Positions 25,002-33,952 of a stretch of DNA of 64,000 bases are shown in pieces (positions within the stretch are counted from its first letter, which is position 1; each line of letters begins with the position of its first letter). The translations under genes were made by a program, and so were the position numbers. This DNA is from Bifidobacterium longum subsp. infantis ATCC 15697 = JCM 1222 = DSM 20088. Its GTDB lineage: Bacteria > Actinomycetota > Actinomycetes > Actinomycetales > Bifidobacteriaceae. The stretch is taken from assembly GCF_000269965.1 (NCBI RefSeq), contig NC_017219.1, forward strand, positions 2,232,001-2,296,000. Reading direction: 5' to 3'. The notes beneath the pieces are model-generated. The model was not told the origin of the DNA and made no database searches. It saw nothing but the letters and a program-made list of their open reading frames with translations.

Positions 25002-25046
25002 AGCTCCCCTTGTCAGGGGAGCTGTCAGCCAAGGCTGACTGAGGGG
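25002..25046. repeat. CTCCCCT-type palindromic repeat between rpoB and rpoC
   Basis: Two adjacent hairpins: AGCTCCCCT-TGTC-AGGGGAGCT and GTCAGCC-AA-GGCTGAC, followed by TGAGGGG. The same layout recurs at 28857, 52966 and 58177. It sits in the 167-bp gap between rpoB and rpoC, where it could act as an RNA processing or attenuation site. Confidence 0.75.
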
Positions 25047-25134
25047 TAGTGCAAACCGGAAAGGTCTCTGTACGTTATCTATTTCACGTTGGCGGGGCTA
25101 CACGCGGCGTATTGACCGCATGCAGCCCGAGGGA

Positions 25135-28100
25135 TCACTGGTATTCGGGCTCTTCGGCCTTCTGGTCTTCCTTGGCGGCCGCGTCGGGGCGGGCGCCAAT
25201 GTTGAAGCCGAGGTCGTCAGCGGAGCTGGCCGGATCGTCATCCTCATCCTTCATGTCGATGGCCACGCCTTCGGCGTTGAGCACTTCGACGTTCAGGGAC
25301 AGGGACTGCATTTCCTTCAGGAGCACCTTGAACGACTCAGGGATGCCGGCCGGAGGCAGGTTATCGCCCTTGACGATGGCACCGTAGACGCGCACGCGGC
25401 CGTCGACGTCATCGGACTTGGTGGTCATCATCTCGTGCAGCGTGTAGGCGGCACCGTAGGCCTCAAGGGCCCACACCTCCATCTCGCCGAAGCGCTGGCC
25501 ACCGAACTGGGCCTTACCACCGAGCGGCTGCTGGGTGATCATGGAGTACGGGCCGGTGGAACGAGCGTGAATCTTGTCGTCGACCAGGTGGTGCAGCTTC
25601 AACATGTACATGTAGCCAACGGAAATCGGCTTGGTGTACGGCTCACCGGTACGGCCATCGAACAGGGTGGCCTTGCCGTCGGGGCCGACCAGACGGTCGC
25701 CGTCACGGTTCGGCAGCGTGGTGGACAGCAGGCCCTTCAGGACCTCGGGCTTGACACCGTCGAACACCGGGGTGGCGACCGGGGTGTTCGGCTCGGCCTT
25801 CTCGGCACCGGACGGAACCAGCTTCTTCCACTCGGCTTCCATGTTCGGGTCAAGGGAGATATCCCAACCGGAGTGGGCGATCCAGCCAAGGTGCAGTTCG
25901 AGCACCTGACCGAGGTTCATTCGGGAAGGCACACCCAGCGGGTTCAACATGATGTCGACCGGAGTACCGTCAGCCAGGAACGGCATGTCCTCTTCCGGCA
26001 GGATGCGGGAGATGCAGCCCTTGTTGCCGTGGCGGCCGGAGAGCTTGTCGCCCACCGTGATCTTACGGTGCTGGGCGATGTAGACGCGGATCATCTGGTT
26101 GACGCCGTTGGGCAGCTCGTCACCGTCCTCCTCGGCATCCTCGCGGGTGATCTCCTTGACGCCGATGACGGTACCGGTCTCGCCGTGAGGCACACGCAGG
26201 GAGGTGTCGCGCACCTCGCGGGACTTCTCGCCGAAGATGGCGCGCAGCAGGCGCTCCTCCGGGGTCAGCTCGGTCTCACCCTTCGGGGTGACCTTACCGA
26301 CCAGGATGTCGCCGGCCTCGACCTCGGCGCCGATGCGGATGATGCCGCGCTCGTCGAGGTTGGCCACAGCGTCCTCGCCGACGTTCGGCAGATCGCGGGT
26401 GATCTCTTCGGCGCCCAGCTTGGTTTCGCGGGCGTCGATCTCGTACTCCTCGATGTGGATGGAGGAGAGGGTGTCGTCCTGCACGAGGCGCTGGGAGATG
26501 ATCACAGCATCCTCGTAGTTGTAGCCGTTCCAAGGCATGAAGGCGATGAGCAGGTTCTTGCCCAGGGCCAGGTCGCCCTTCTGGATGGCAGGACCATCGG
26601 CCAGCACCGAGCCGGCTTCCACACGCTCGCCATCATGAATGATCGGACGCTGGTTGTAGCAGGTGGTCTGGTTGGAGCGCTGGAACTTGGCCAGCTTGTA
26701 GGAGCTGGTGGTGCCGTCGTCGTTCATCACGCGGATCAGGTCGGCGGACACGTAGGTGACCACACCGTCCTTCTCGGACTTGATGACGTCGCCGGAGTCG
26801 TTGGCGGCGCGCCATTCGGAGCCGGTGCCCACCAGCGGGCGCTCGGATTCGATCAGCGGCACGGCCTGACGCTGCATGTTGGTACCCATCAGTGCACGGT
26901 GGCCCTCATCATGCTCCAGGAACGGGATCAGGGAGGCACCGAGGGAGACCATCTGACGCGGGGAGACGTCCATGTAATCCACGGAGCTCACCGGCACATC
27001 GACCGCCTCTTCCTCGCCGACTCGGGCAAGGGCGGACTTGGAGACGAAGTTGCCGTTCTCGTCGAGCTCCTGGTTGGCCTGGGCGATGACGTGGTCAAGA
27101 TCGCGGTCAGCGGTCATGTACTCGACCTCGTCGGTCACATGGCCGTTGACGACCTTGCGGTACGGGGTCTCGATGAAGCCGAACGGGTTGACGCGGCCGA
27201 AGGTTGCTAGGGAGCCGATCAGACCGATGTTCGGGCCTTCAGGAGACTCGATCGGGCACATACGGCCGAAGTGGGACGGGTGCACGTCGCGCACTTCCAT
27301 GGAGGCGCGGTCGCGGGACAGACCGCCGGGGCCCAGTGCGGAAAGACGACGCTTGTTCGTCACACCGGACAGCGGGTTGTTCTGATCCATGAACTGGGAG
27401 AGCTGGGAAGTGCCGAAGAACTCCTTGATGGTGGCGTTCACCGGGCGGATGTTGATCAGGGACTGCGGGGTGATGGCCTCGGCGTCCTGAGTGGTCATAC
27501 GCTCGCGCACCACGCGCTCCATACGGCTCAGACCGGTACGCAGCTGGTTCTGGATCAGCTCGCCGACTTGGCGGATACGACGGTTGCCGAAGTGATCGAT
27601 ATCGTCGACGTCCACGCGCAGGTCAACATCTTCGCCGTTGCGCTTGCCCGGGAAGGTCGCCGCACCGTCGTGCAGGGCCACCAGATACTTGATCGTGGCG
27701 ATGATGTCTTCCTGGTGGAGGGAACGGTCGTTGAAATCGGCCTCGACACCCAGCTTGCGGTTGATCTTGTAGCGGCCGACGCGGGCCAGATCGTAGCGCT
27801 TGGTGTTGAAGTAGAAGGAGTCCAGCAGGTTCTTGCCGGCCTCGGGGGTCGGGGTGTCGGCCGGACGAATCTTGCGGTAGAGGTCGACGAGGGCCTCGTC
27901 CTGGGTCTCGAGGGTTTCCTTCTCCAGGGCGTCGAGCACCAGCGGGTAATCCTTGAAGGCCTGGGCGATCTCGGACTTGGTCATGCCGATGGCCATGAGG
28001 AACACGATGGCGGACTGCTTGCGCTTGCGGTCCACGCGCACCTGCGGCTGGTCCTTCTTGTCGATCTCGAACTCGAGCCATGCACCGCGGCTCGGGATGA

Positions 28101-28698
28101 TCTTCGCGCCGAAGACTTCCTTATCGGAGGTGCGATCCTGCTGGCGGTCGAAGTAGACGCCCGGGGAACGCACGAGCTGGGAGACGATGACTCGCTCGGT
28201 GCCGCCGATGATGAAGGTACCGTGCGGGGTCTGCAGCGGGAAGTCGCCCATGAACACGGTCTGGGACTTGATCTCGCCGGTGTCGCCGTTCTCGAATTCG
28301 GCGTTCACGTACAGCGGTGCGGAGTAGGTGTAATCCTTCTCCTTGCACTCCTGCACGGTGTGGCGCGGCTCCTCGAAGTACGGGTCCGAGAAGGTCAGGG
28401 ACATGGTCTGTGCAAAGTTCTCGATCGGGGAGATCTCGTTGAAGACCTCGTCGAGGCCGGAGGTGTGGGCCACGGTGTTAGTACCGTTCTTTTCGTCCTC
28501 CTCGACGCGCGCCTTCCAGCGGTCAGAGCCGATCAGCCAATCGAAGCTGTCGGTCTGTACGCCCAGCAGGTAGGGCACATCGATGGGTTCCTTGATGGAA
28601 CCGAAGTTCACGCGATCCGACGCCTTGTGCAGATCAATGTCATGCTGGTCGGCGCGTGCGATGATGGTGGTGGTGTTCGTCGTAGACTCAGTAGCCAA
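25135..28698 (-). CDS. rpoB: DNA-directed RNA polymerase subunit beta
   Basis: Second-largest RNA polymerase subunit, 1187 aa. The start is TTG: AAGGA lies seven bases upstream and no ATG fits, giving [11 protein letters not shown]. Recognisable segments are the rifampicin-pocket region [19 protein letters not shown], followed by [14 protein letters not shown], then [44 protein letters not shown], and the C-terminal [19 protein letters not shown]. At the position equivalent to E. coli His526 the residue is Asn448 (codon AAC), while the neighbouring pocket residues are conventional. A promoter with TTGACT and TATTGC separated by 17 bp lies about 100 bases upstream. Cotranscription with rpoC is expected. 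Confidence 0.99.
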   Translation of the reverse strand: MATESTTNTTTIIARADQHDIDLHKASDRVNFGSIKEPIDVPYLLGVQTDSFDWLIGSDRWKARVEEDEKNGTNTVAHTSGLDEVFNEISPIENFAQTMSLTFSDPYFEEPRHTVQECKEKDYTYSAPLYVNAEFENGDTGEIKSQTVFMGDFPLQTPHGTFIIGGTERVIVSQLVRSPGVYFDRQQDRTSDKEVFGAKIIPSRGAWLEFEIDKKDQPQVRVDRKRKQSAIVFLMAIGMTKSEIAQAFKDYPLVLDALEKETLETQDEALVDLYRKIRPADTPTPEAGKNLLDSFYFNTKRYDLARVGRYKINRKLGVEADFNDRSLHQEDIIATIKYLVALHDGAATFPGKRNGEDVDLRVDVDDIDHFGNRRIRQVGELIQNQLRTGLSRMERVVRERMTTQDAEAITPQSLINIRPVNATIKEFFGTSQLSQFMDQNNPLSGVTNKRRLSALGPGGLSRDRASMEVRDVHPSHFGRMCPIESPEGPNIGLIGSLATFGRVNPFGFIETPYRKVVNGHVTDEVEYMTADRDLDHVIAQANQELDENGNFVSKSALARVGEEEAVDVPVSSVDYMDVSPRQMVSLGASLIPFLEHDEGHRALMGTNMQRQAVPLIESERPLVGTGSEWRAANDSGDVIKSEKDGVVTYVSADLIRVMNDDGTTSSYKLAKFQRSNQTTCYNQRPIIHDGERVEAGSVLADGPAIQKGDLALGKNLLIAFMPWNGYNYEDAVIISQRLVQDDTLSSIHIEEYEIDARETKLGAEEITRDLPNVGEDAVANLDERGIIRIGAEVEAGDILVGKVTPKGETELTPEERLLRAIFGEKSREVRDTSLRVPHGETGTVIGVKEITREDAEEDGDELPNGVNQMIRVYIAQHRKITVGDKLSGRHGNKGCISRILPEEDMPFLADGTPVDIMLNPLGVPSRMNLGQVLELHLGWIAHSGWDISLDPNMEAEWKKLVPSGAEKAEPNTPVATPVFDGVKPEVLKGLLSTTLPNRDGDRLVGPDGKATLFDGRTGEPYTKPISVGYMYMLKLHHLVDDKIHARSTGPYSMITQQPLGGKAQFGGQRFGEMEVWALEAYGAAYTLHEMMTTKSDDVDGRVRVYGAIVKGDNLPPAGIPESFKVLLKEMQSLSLNVEVLNAEGVAIDMKDEDDDPASSADDLGFNIGARPDAAAKEDQKAEEPEYQ

Positions 28699-28799
28699 TG
28701 GACGTTCCTTATCGCTCGCTAATATGTGGTAATTCCCCTGGGAGCGCCGGCATGGCCACCATATGCCTATGCGGACGCTTCATTGTCGACGGCATGCCC

Positions 28800-28828
28800 G
28801 CAATATGACACACCTCATGCAAAGTCAA
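28800..28828 (-). promoter_or_regulatory. rpoBC promoter
   Basis: On the minus strand TTGACT is followed after 17 bp by TATTGC, about 100 bases ahead of the TTG start. The leader before rpoB is therefore roughly 95 nt long. Confidence 0.6.
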
Positions 28829-28856
28829 AAGAATACTGATATGCGAGGACATTTTT

Positions 28857-28902
28857 AGCTCCCGCTGACGAGGGAGCTGTCGAGCGGAGCGAGACTGAGG
28901 GA
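28857..28902. repeat. CTCCC-type palindromic repeat upstream of rpoB
   Basis: AGCTCCC and GGGAGCT form a hairpin, followed by GTCGAGCGGAGCGAGACTGA and GGGAG. It is the same element type as between rpoB and rpoC, here separating rpoB from the next minus-strand gene. Confidence 0.65.
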
Positions 28903-28934
28903 GAGACCCAGCGTCCAAACACCAACCGCAGGTC

Positions 28935-29657
28935 CTACCCCACCGTAAACGTCACCGGATCGCTCTTCACCTTCGGATGATCCTTCAAACTCAACTGCGC
29001 CACGTACGTTCCCGCATTGACCTTGGCCCAACCCGACTCATCCGTGCATTCGGTGAGCGTGGCGTTCGCATTGGTATTCCACGTGACCTTCTGAACGTCC
29101 TTATCACCCTTAGCCATCAGCAGCAGACGCGAATCCGCCGGACACACATCGGACTTGTAAATCGTTTCCTGACCGGAAGTAATGGTAAGCACACGGCCGG
29201 AATCGGACCCGTCCACCAAACAGTTGCCTGACCCCTCGTGCACGATGGTCGCGGTGAAATCAAGCGATCCTCCTACCGGCACGGATTGGGAGGCCACGGA
29301 AAGCTGCAATGTCACATCACTGGCCGAGCAATCCTTGACGTTGCTGACTTTCTTCGGCGCCGGCGTGGCGTCGCGGGAAATCGCATACACCTCGTCATGG
29401 TGAATCATCGTGTTCACGGCACCGATACCCCGGCCAAGGCTGTACACGCAGAATACAATCAGCGCGATTATCAGCAGCAACACCGTACCGGCCACGATAC
29501 GCCGACGACGATAGATGGCCTGCTGCTTTTTGCTGATCTTGCGCTTGCGCGGCTTGCCGGAACGGTCGTTTCGGGCGGGCCCGCCGGATGGCCCATTGGC
29601 CCCGGTACCGGCTCCGCGTGCCGTTCTCGCGCCTGATGTGTTCCTCTGCACTGCCAT
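28935..29657 (-). CDS. Single-pass membrane protein with extracellular beta domain, unknown function
   Basis: Protein of 240 aa, not assigned to a function. The first 55 residues are Gly/Arg/Lys-rich and cytoplasmic (RTARGAGTGANGPSGG, RKRKISKKQQAIYRRRR). One transmembrane helix follows (VAGTVLLLIIALIVFCVYSL). The extracellular part is beta-rich with four cysteines (VKDCSASDVTLQLSV, GNCLVDG, SDVCPADSRLLLM, LTECTDESG) that could form two disulfides, and ends with a segment of Ig-like character (TYVAQLSLKDHPKVKSDPVTF). Start ATG follows GGAAGGGTT. It lies 64 bases downstream of mutY on the same strand and may be cotranscribed. This architecture is common in uncharacterised actinobacterial proteins. 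Confidence 0.8.
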   Translation of the reverse strand: MAVQRNTSGARTARGAGTGANGPSGGPARNDRSGKPRKRKISKKQQAIYRRRRIVAGTVLLLIIALIVFCVYSLGRGIGAVNTMIHHDEVYAISRDATPAPKKVSNVKDCSASDVTLQLSVASQSVPVGGSLDFTATIVHEGSGNCLVDGSDSGRVLTITSGQETIYKSDVCPADSRLLLMAKGDKDVQKVTWNTNANATLTECTDESGWAKVNAGTYVAQLSLKDHPKVKSDPVTFTVG

Positions 29658-29721
29658 AACCCTTCCAGTCTACGGTCACCACACCCATACACGCTTGGGG
29701 AGCCCGCCATTTTTCACAATG

Positions 29722-30678
29722 TCAGTTGGGTAGTCGCAGGCCGCCGTCCAGAATCTCGATCAGGCCGTCATCGTCAAGGCTGGCGATGCAGGCGGCAAGC
29801 TGAATCTGGTCCTTCCAAAGCTTGTCGGCATCTTCCCTGGGCAACGTGACTCCAGCGGGAAGCTCGCGCAGCGCGGCGAGCACCAGACCGCGCACCTGAC
29901 GATCAGTGCCTTGGAATCGCTGCCGCGGGCGGGTGCGGCGCTCCCCCAGTCCGGGGCGGCCGGCTTTGAGAAATGCACAATCATCCGCAATCGGGCAAAT
30001 CTCGCATAACGGCGTCTTGGCTGTGCAAACCACCGCGCCCAATTCCATCACCGACTGATTCCACGTGACCGATGGAGGTTCGCTGCGCTGCAGGAAAGTG
30101 TGTTCGCCGGATCGATATGCATGGTCCGTGCAATCGGCACCGTCCCCACAAACCCTGTCTTGGGGCAACATGCGGTTGGCGAGCGCGCGTTCGGCCGGGC
30201 TCGCCGCTCCCCCGCGAGATTCGGTGCCGAGGAATACGCGGCTCAGCACGCGGCGAATATTCGTATCGATCACCGCAATGCGCTCACCGAATGCAAAGCT
30301 CAGCACGGCGGAGGCGGTGTAGTCGCCGATACCGGGCAGAGCGACGAGCTCGTCGTAGGTGCGAGGCAGCTCATCGCCATATTCTTCCGCCACCACGCGG
30401 GCGCATTCCCGCAATCGCAGCGCACGGCGAGGATAGCCAAGCCGGCCCCATGCGGTGATCACATCGGCTTTAGGTGCTGCGGCAAGAGCACGGGCGTCAG
30501 GCCAGCGTGCCATCCAATCGTTCCAATACGGCACCACACGACTCATCTGCGTCTGCTGGCTCATCACCTCACTGACCAGCACGCCCCACGGCGTGGCCCG
30601 TCCGAAGCGCCATGGCAAGTCACGCGCATTGGCCTCCCACCATGCGCCGAGCCGTAAAGAAATTGCTGTGTCGTTCAT
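29722..30678 (-). CDS. mutY: A/G-specific adenine DNA glycosylase
   Basis: Base-excision repair enzyme that removes adenine paired with 8-oxoguanine. The 318-aa protein has the HhH-GPD fold: helix-hairpin-helix LPGIGDYTASAVLSFAFG followed by the catalytic-aspartate segment AVIDTNIRRVLSR, and the iron-sulfur cluster ligands CTAKTPLCEICPIADDC. A Cys-containing loop NRMLPQDRVCGDGADC is inserted in the middle, and the C-terminal region is short compared with E. coli MutY. The start is only 20 bases from the divergent methyltransferase start; AAGAAT lies seven bases before the ATG, so the mRNA is probably leaderless. Downstream on the same strand is a membrane protein of unknown function. Confidence 0.96.
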   Translation of the reverse strand: MNDTAISLRLGAWWEANARDLPWRFGRATPWGVLVSEVMSQQTQMSRVVPYWNDWMARWPDARALAAAPKADVITAWGRLGYPRRALRLRECARVVAEEYGDELPRTYDELVALPGIGDYTASAVLSFAFGERIAVIDTNIRRVLSRVFLGTESRGGAASPAERALANRMLPQDRVCGDGADCTDHAYRSGEHTFLQRSEPPSVTWNQSVMELGAVVCTAKTPLCEICPIADDCAFLKAGRPGLGERRTRPRQRFQGTDRQVRGLVLAALRELPAGVTLPREDADKLWKDQIQLAACIASLDDDGLIEILDGGLRLPN

Positions 30679-30684
30679 CGTTCT

Positions 30685-30691
30685 TATTCTT
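30685..30691. promoter_or_regulatory. Overlapping divergent -10 elements of mutY and trmL
   Basis: The sequence TATTCTT reads as TATTCT eight bases before the trmL ATG on the plus strand, and as AAGAAT seven bases before the mutY ATG on the minus strand. Both genes would then start transcription at or next to their start codons from one shared box. Confidence 0.55.
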
Positions 30692-30698
30692 AGCAGCT

Positions 30699-31361
30699 AT
30701 GACGAACGAGGCAGAACAGAATTCGCAGAACGCGCAGAATCCCGAAACAAAAGTCGAGACGATGTTCGAGTACGGGTACCGTAAATCGAATTACGGACCG
30801 GACGAACTCGTAACCGACGCGCATGGCAACCCCATCTCCGTGGTGGACGCGATGCTCTCGGCTGAAAAGGCCGCCACCACCGAAACCGTAACACCGCACC
30901 TGTGCTACTACTCACCGCGTATTCCCGGCAACACCGGCTCGGCCATCCGCCTGTGCGCGGTGACCGGCACCATCCTGCATTTGGTGGAGCCGTTGGGTTT
31001 CAACCTGCGCGACACCAAGCTGCGCCGAGCAGGCCTCGACTACCACGACATGGCCCACGTGGTGCTGCATCCGAATTTCGACAACCTGGTGGAGTCCATG
31101 CCCAATTCGCGCATCATCGCGTTCACCGCACATGCCACCAAGCTGTACACCGAAGTGGAATACAAGCCGACCGACATCCTGCTGTTCGGCCCCGAACCCG
31201 GCGACATCCCCGACCCGATGGACATCATGGAAGGCCCGCATGTGGCCGAACAGGTGCGACTGCCCATGCGCCCGTCCTTGCGTTCCCTGAACCTCACCAA
31301 TTGCGCGTCCATCGCCATCTACGAAGCCTGGCGCCAACTGAATTTCAAGGGCGGAGCGTGA
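30699..31361 (+). CDS. trmL: tRNA (cytidine(34)-2'-O)-methyltransferase, SPOUT family
   Basis: SPOUT-class tRNA 2'-O-methyltransferase of 220 aa. The catalytic domain begins near residue 67 with YYSPRIPGNTGSAIRLCAVT, the hallmark of TrmL/YibK enzymes (usually PEIPxNTGNIxR), followed by LHLVEPLGFNLRDTKLRRAGLDY and ILLFGPEPGDIP. The C-terminal knot motif is RLPMRPSLRSLNLTNCASIAIYE. About 65 extra N-terminal residues (NEAEQNSQNAQNPETKVETM) are acidic and probably unstructured. No ribosome site precedes the ATG, but TATTCT lies eight bases upstream, so a leaderless transcript is likely. ATG at 30759 is an alternative start. Modification of the wobble nucleotide of leucine tRNAs is inferred from the family. 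Confidence 0.9.
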   Translation: MTNEAEQNSQNAQNPETKVETMFEYGYRKSNYGPDELVTDAHGNPISVVDAMLSAEKAATTETVTPHLCYYSPRIPGNTGSAIRLCAVTGTILHLVEPLGFNLRDTKLRRAGLDYHDMAHVVLHPNFDNLVESMPNSRIIAFTAHATKLYTEVEYKPTDILLFGPEPGDIPDPMDIMEGPHVAEQVRLPMRPSLRSLNLTNCASIAIYEAWRQLNFKGGA

Positions 31362-31570
31362 GGAAAAGGCCCGGTGGGCCTTCGAGTAGCGACGACGAAC
31401 GAACACCGACAGGCGTGAGAGAGGAAACCCTGAGCCTCGCGCAGCGAGACCACAATTGCAGGACGGAGCGTGAGGAGAAGGCCCGGTGGGCCTTCGAGTA
31501 GCGACGACGAACGAACACCGACAGGCGTGAGAGAGGAAACATCAAGCCTCGCAGCACGACCATCATTGTG
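31352..31570. repeat. Tandem 112-bp duplication overlapping the trmL 3' end
   Basis: Two head-to-tail units begin at 31352 and 31464 with CGGAGCGTGAGGA, exactly 112 bp apart. They share AAGGCCC-GGT-GGGCCTT hairpins (31366 and 31478) and the segment GTAGCGACGACGAACGAACA. The second unit diverges in its last 35 bases. The first unit includes the final codons of trmL, and its hairpin may serve as the trmL terminator. Confidence 0.8.
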
Positions 31571-31588
31571 GAGATGAACGCAAAAATG

Positions 31589-31791
31589 GGTCTATCGGCA
31601 CTTCGAGGGGCTGATTTGGCATCCGCCGGAGGTCTACTGCCGCTTCAAGGGGCTGTCAAAGGACGAAGACCCCGAGTATAGGCGTTGAAATATCAACGCC
31701 TATACTCGGGGTCTTCGCATATATCAGCCCCTCGAAGCGGCAGTAGACCTTCAGAAAAGTCGGAATCAGCCCCTTGAAACGGGAATAGACC
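31589..31791. repeat. Symmetric inverted repeat array with 54-bp central hairpin (element 1)
   Basis: Two direct copies of a 25-nt unit (GGTCTACTGCCGCTTC... ending AGGGGCTG) start at 31589 and 31631. A perfect 25-bp stem with loop AATA occupies 31664-31717. Two inverted copies of the unit start at 31725 and 31767. The copy spacing is 42 bp on both sides. The outer copies (31589, 31767) are diverged and the inner pair differs at one base. No protein explains it; an 86-residue frame crossing it has no ribosome site. Confidence 0.85.
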
Positions 31792-31812
31792 TCTCGAAAG
31801 GTCATCCAAATC

Positions 31813-32003
31813 GATATCCGCCTTCGGAGGGGGTGCATTCGGGCTTTTGCAGAATGCGTTCTGCTTTCAAAGGGATACCTACGCAGAAACCCCGAGTATG
31901 AATGTTGAAATATCAACGCTCGTACTCGGGGTTTCTTGATTGAGGTACCTCTCTGAAAGCAGATACCTATCTGCGCAAATGTACCTCTCTGAAAGCAGAT
32001 ACC
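31813..32003. repeat. Symmetric inverted repeat array with 50-nt central hairpin (element 2)
   Basis: Same architecture as the preceding element with a different unit: GGTATCTGCTTTCAGAGAGG-type copies, diverged, at about 31813 and 31856; a hairpin of two 23-nt arms around AATA at 31886-31935; then two identical inverted copies beginning GTACCTCTCTGAAAGC at 31945 and 31981. The two central hairpins share ACCCCGAGTA, GTTGAAATATCAAC and TACTCGGGGT. The array ends eight bases before the UPF0210 stop codon. Confidence 0.8.
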
Positions 32004-32011
32004 CTACCGAA

Positions 32012-33376
32012 TCAGTTCTTGAAGCTGTGAATCGGCGCAGGGATTCGGCCGCCACGGGTCACGAAAGCCTCGCAGCTGGTCTGGTTCACCGGAATGATCG
32101 GCGCATAGCCCATCAGGCCGCCGAAGTTGGCCATCTCCCCTACGCCTTTGCCTTCCACCGGAATCACGCGCACGGCGGTGGTCTTCTGGTTGACCATGCC
32201 GATGGCGGCTTCGTCGGCGATCAGGCCGGAGATGGTGGAAGCAGAGGTATCGCCCGGAATGGCGATCATGTCGAGGCCCACCGAGCATACGCAGGTCATG
32301 GCCTCAAGCTTCTCGAGGGTCAGGCAACCGGAAGAAGCCGCGTCGATCATGTTCTTGTCTTCGGAGACCGGGATGAACGCGCCGGACAAGCCGCCCACGT
32401 AGGAGGACGCCATAATGCCGCCCTTCTTCACCTGGTCGTTGAGCATGGCGAGCGCCGCGGTAGTGCCCGGTGCGCCAACCTGTTCGAGGCCGATCTTCTC
32501 CAGCACTTCACCCACGGAGTCGCCCACGGCCGGGGTCGGGGCGAGCGACAGGTCGATGATGCCGAACGGGATGCCGAGGCGGCGGGAAGCCTCCTGAGCC
32601 ACAAGCTGACCCACGCGCGTGATCTTGAACGCGGTGCGCTTGATGGTCTCGCACAGGAATTCGAAGTCCTTGCCCTTGGCCGCATCGAGCGCGCGGGAGA
32701 CCACGCCGGGGCCGGAGACGCCGACGTTGATGACCGCGTCGCCTTCGGTGACGCCGTGGAAGCCGCCGGCCATGAACGGGTTGTCGTCAGGCACGTTGCA
32801 GAAGGCCACGAACTTGACGCAGCCGTAGGAGTCGTTGTCGGCGGTGCGCTCGGCAACGTCCTTGATGATGTGGCCGAGCAGTTCGACCGCGTTCATGTCG
32901 ATGCCGGTCTTGGTGGAGCCGACGTTCACGGACGAGCAGACGATGTCGGTCTCGGAAAGGGCTTGCGGCAGGGAGCGGATGAGCAACTCCTCGGCCGGGG
33001 TCATGGACTTGGAGACGAGTGCGGAGTAGCCGCCGATCAGGTCGACGCCGACTTCCTTGGCTGCCTTGTCAAGCGCGTGGGCGATCTTGACGAAGTCCTC
33101 GCTCGTCTTGCAGGAGCTGGCACCGACCAGCGAGATCGGGGTGACGGTGATGCGCTTGTTGACGATCGGGATGCCGTAGTCGCGTTCGATGGCCTTGCCG
33201 GTGGAAACGAGGTCCTTGGCATAGGTAGTGATCTTGCGGTAGATGTTGTCGCAGGTCTTGTCGACATCGTCCGAGGCGCAGTCGAGCAACGAGATGCCCA
33301 TGGTGATGGTGCGGACGTCGAGCTTCTCCTGCTCGATCATCTGATTGGTCTCGTGGACCTCCATGATGTTCAGCAT
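32012..33376 (-). CDS. UPF0210 / PFL-like family protein
   Basis: Conserved protein of 454 aa belonging to UPF0210 (DUF711, PFL-like). Recognisable stretches are [20 protein letters not shown] at the N-terminus, [66 protein letters not shown] and [20 protein letters not shown]. The family is nearly always encoded beside a small ACT-domain protein, as here, where the ACT gene lies 135 bases upstream on the same strand. The biochemical role is not established; a regulatory pair sensing a small ligand is inferred from the ACT partner. Start ATG follows AAGGAACAAACC. Its 3' end abuts the repeat array downstream. Confidence 0.95.
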   Translation of the reverse strand: MLNIMEVHETNQMIEQEKLDVRTITMGISLLDCASDDVDKTCDNIYRKITTYAKDLVSTGKAIERDYGIPIVNKRITVTPISLVGASSCKTSEDFVKIAHALDKAAKEVGVDLIGGYSALVSKSMTPAEELLIRSLPQALSETDIVCSSVNVGSTKTGIDMNAVELLGHIIKDVAERTADNDSYGCVKFVAFCNVPDDNPFMAGGFHGVTEGDAVINVGVSGPGVVSRALDAAKGKDFEFLCETIKRTAFKITRVGQLVAQEASRRLGIPFGIIDLSLAPTPAVGDSVGEVLEKIGLEQVGAPGTTAALAMLNDQVKKGGIMASSYVGGLSGAFIPVSEDKNMIDAASSGCLTLEKLEAMTCVCSVGLDMIAIPGDTSASTISGLIADEAAIGMVNQKTTAVRVIPVEGKGVGEMANFGGLMGYAPIIPVNQTSCEAFVTRGGRIPAPIHSFKN

Positions 33377-33417
33377 GGTTTGTTCCTTACAGGATATTTG
33401 AAGACTAGTTTGGCGGT

Positions 33418-33474
33418 CACCCTCATCAGAGGGATAAGGATGGCTCCGTCAGCGGAAAGCCCACCGGGCTTTCC
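33418..33474. repeat. Paired small hairpins between the ACT and UPF0210 genes
   Basis: CCCTC-ATCA-GAGGG at about 33420 and AAAGCCC-ACC-GGGCTTT at about 33457 lie in the 135-bp gap. This resembles the CTCCCCT-type repeats elsewhere in the window and may modulate the ratio of the two gene products. Confidence 0.5.
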
Positions 33475-33511
33475 ACCTCCTCGCGTGAGGCGGCCTGCTG
33501 AGCCGGTCGCC

Positions 33512-33784
33512 TCAAATACGGTGCATCTTGGTGAAGATTTCCTCACGCTGGCAGCGGATGCGCACGCCGATGTCGTCGCCGAGGTCCTCAAGGTTGCCGA
33601 CCATCGCGCCGAAGTCCTTGTCCGCGTTGGCGTAGTCGACAATCATCATCATGTTGAAGTAACCGTCGATGATGGTCTGGGAAATGTCAAGCACGTTGAC
33701 CTGATGTTCGGAAAGGTATGTGCAGACGCGTGCGATGATGCCGACAGTATCCTGACCGACGACGGTGATGATTGCCTTGTTCAT
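33512..33784 (-). CDS. ACT-domain protein (UPF0237)
   Basis: Ninety-residue single ACT-domain protein. The start MNKAIITVVGQDTVGIIARV, then CTYLSEHQVNVLDISQTI, has the classic ACT beta-alpha-beta opening with the Gly of the ligand loop, and MMMIVDYANAD forms the next strand. ACT domains bind amino acids or related small molecules and act as regulators. Pairing with UPF0210 downstream is conserved in many Gram-positive bacteria. Start ATG follows AGGGAG. A promoter candidate TATACT lies at 33852-33857 on the minus strand, next to a hairpin shared with the following gene. Confidence 0.95.
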   Translation of the reverse strand: MNKAIITVVGQDTVGIIARVCTYLSEHQVNVLDISQTIIDGYFNMMMIVDYANADKDFGAMVGNLEDLGDDIGVRIRCQREEIFTKMHRI

Positions 33785-33860
33785 GGAACTCCCTAAACGT
33801 GAGGTGTGAATATCCAGTTACCGTCTTGGCGAATTGCCGGACGTGCCCTCAAGTATAGGG

Positions 33861-33886
33861 AAGGCACGTGCCAAAACACGTGCCTT
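33861..33886. terminator. Hairpin between the ACT gene and the GH32 gene
   Basis: AAGGCACGTG-CCAAAA-CACGTGCCTT, a 10-bp perfect stem. It is downstream of the GH32 gene on the minus strand and just upstream of the TATACT box of the ACT gene, so it probably ends the fructoside operon. The U-run is weak. Confidence 0.6.
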
Positions 33887-33952
33887 TCGTCTGTTTTGCC
33901 TTACATACTGAGATGACTGCCGGTTACCACCTACCGCTGCAGCAGCTGTATG

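Noticed and set aside
25120..28722. Long plus-strand frames (696 and 483 codons) opposite rpoB
   Set aside because: Antisense shadows of rpoB with the same compositional bias and no ribosome sites.
31360..31570. Insertion-sequence end or MITE in the tandem 112-bp repeat
   Set aside because: No terminal inverted repeats, target-site duplication or transposase is visible; a simple tandem duplication explains it.
31656..31916. 86-codon minus-strand frame across the repeat arrays
   Set aside because: It is made entirely of repeat and hairpin sequence (REVYSRFKGLIP and KVYCRFEGLIY come from the repeated unit) and has no ribosome site. A real repeat peptide is not excluded.
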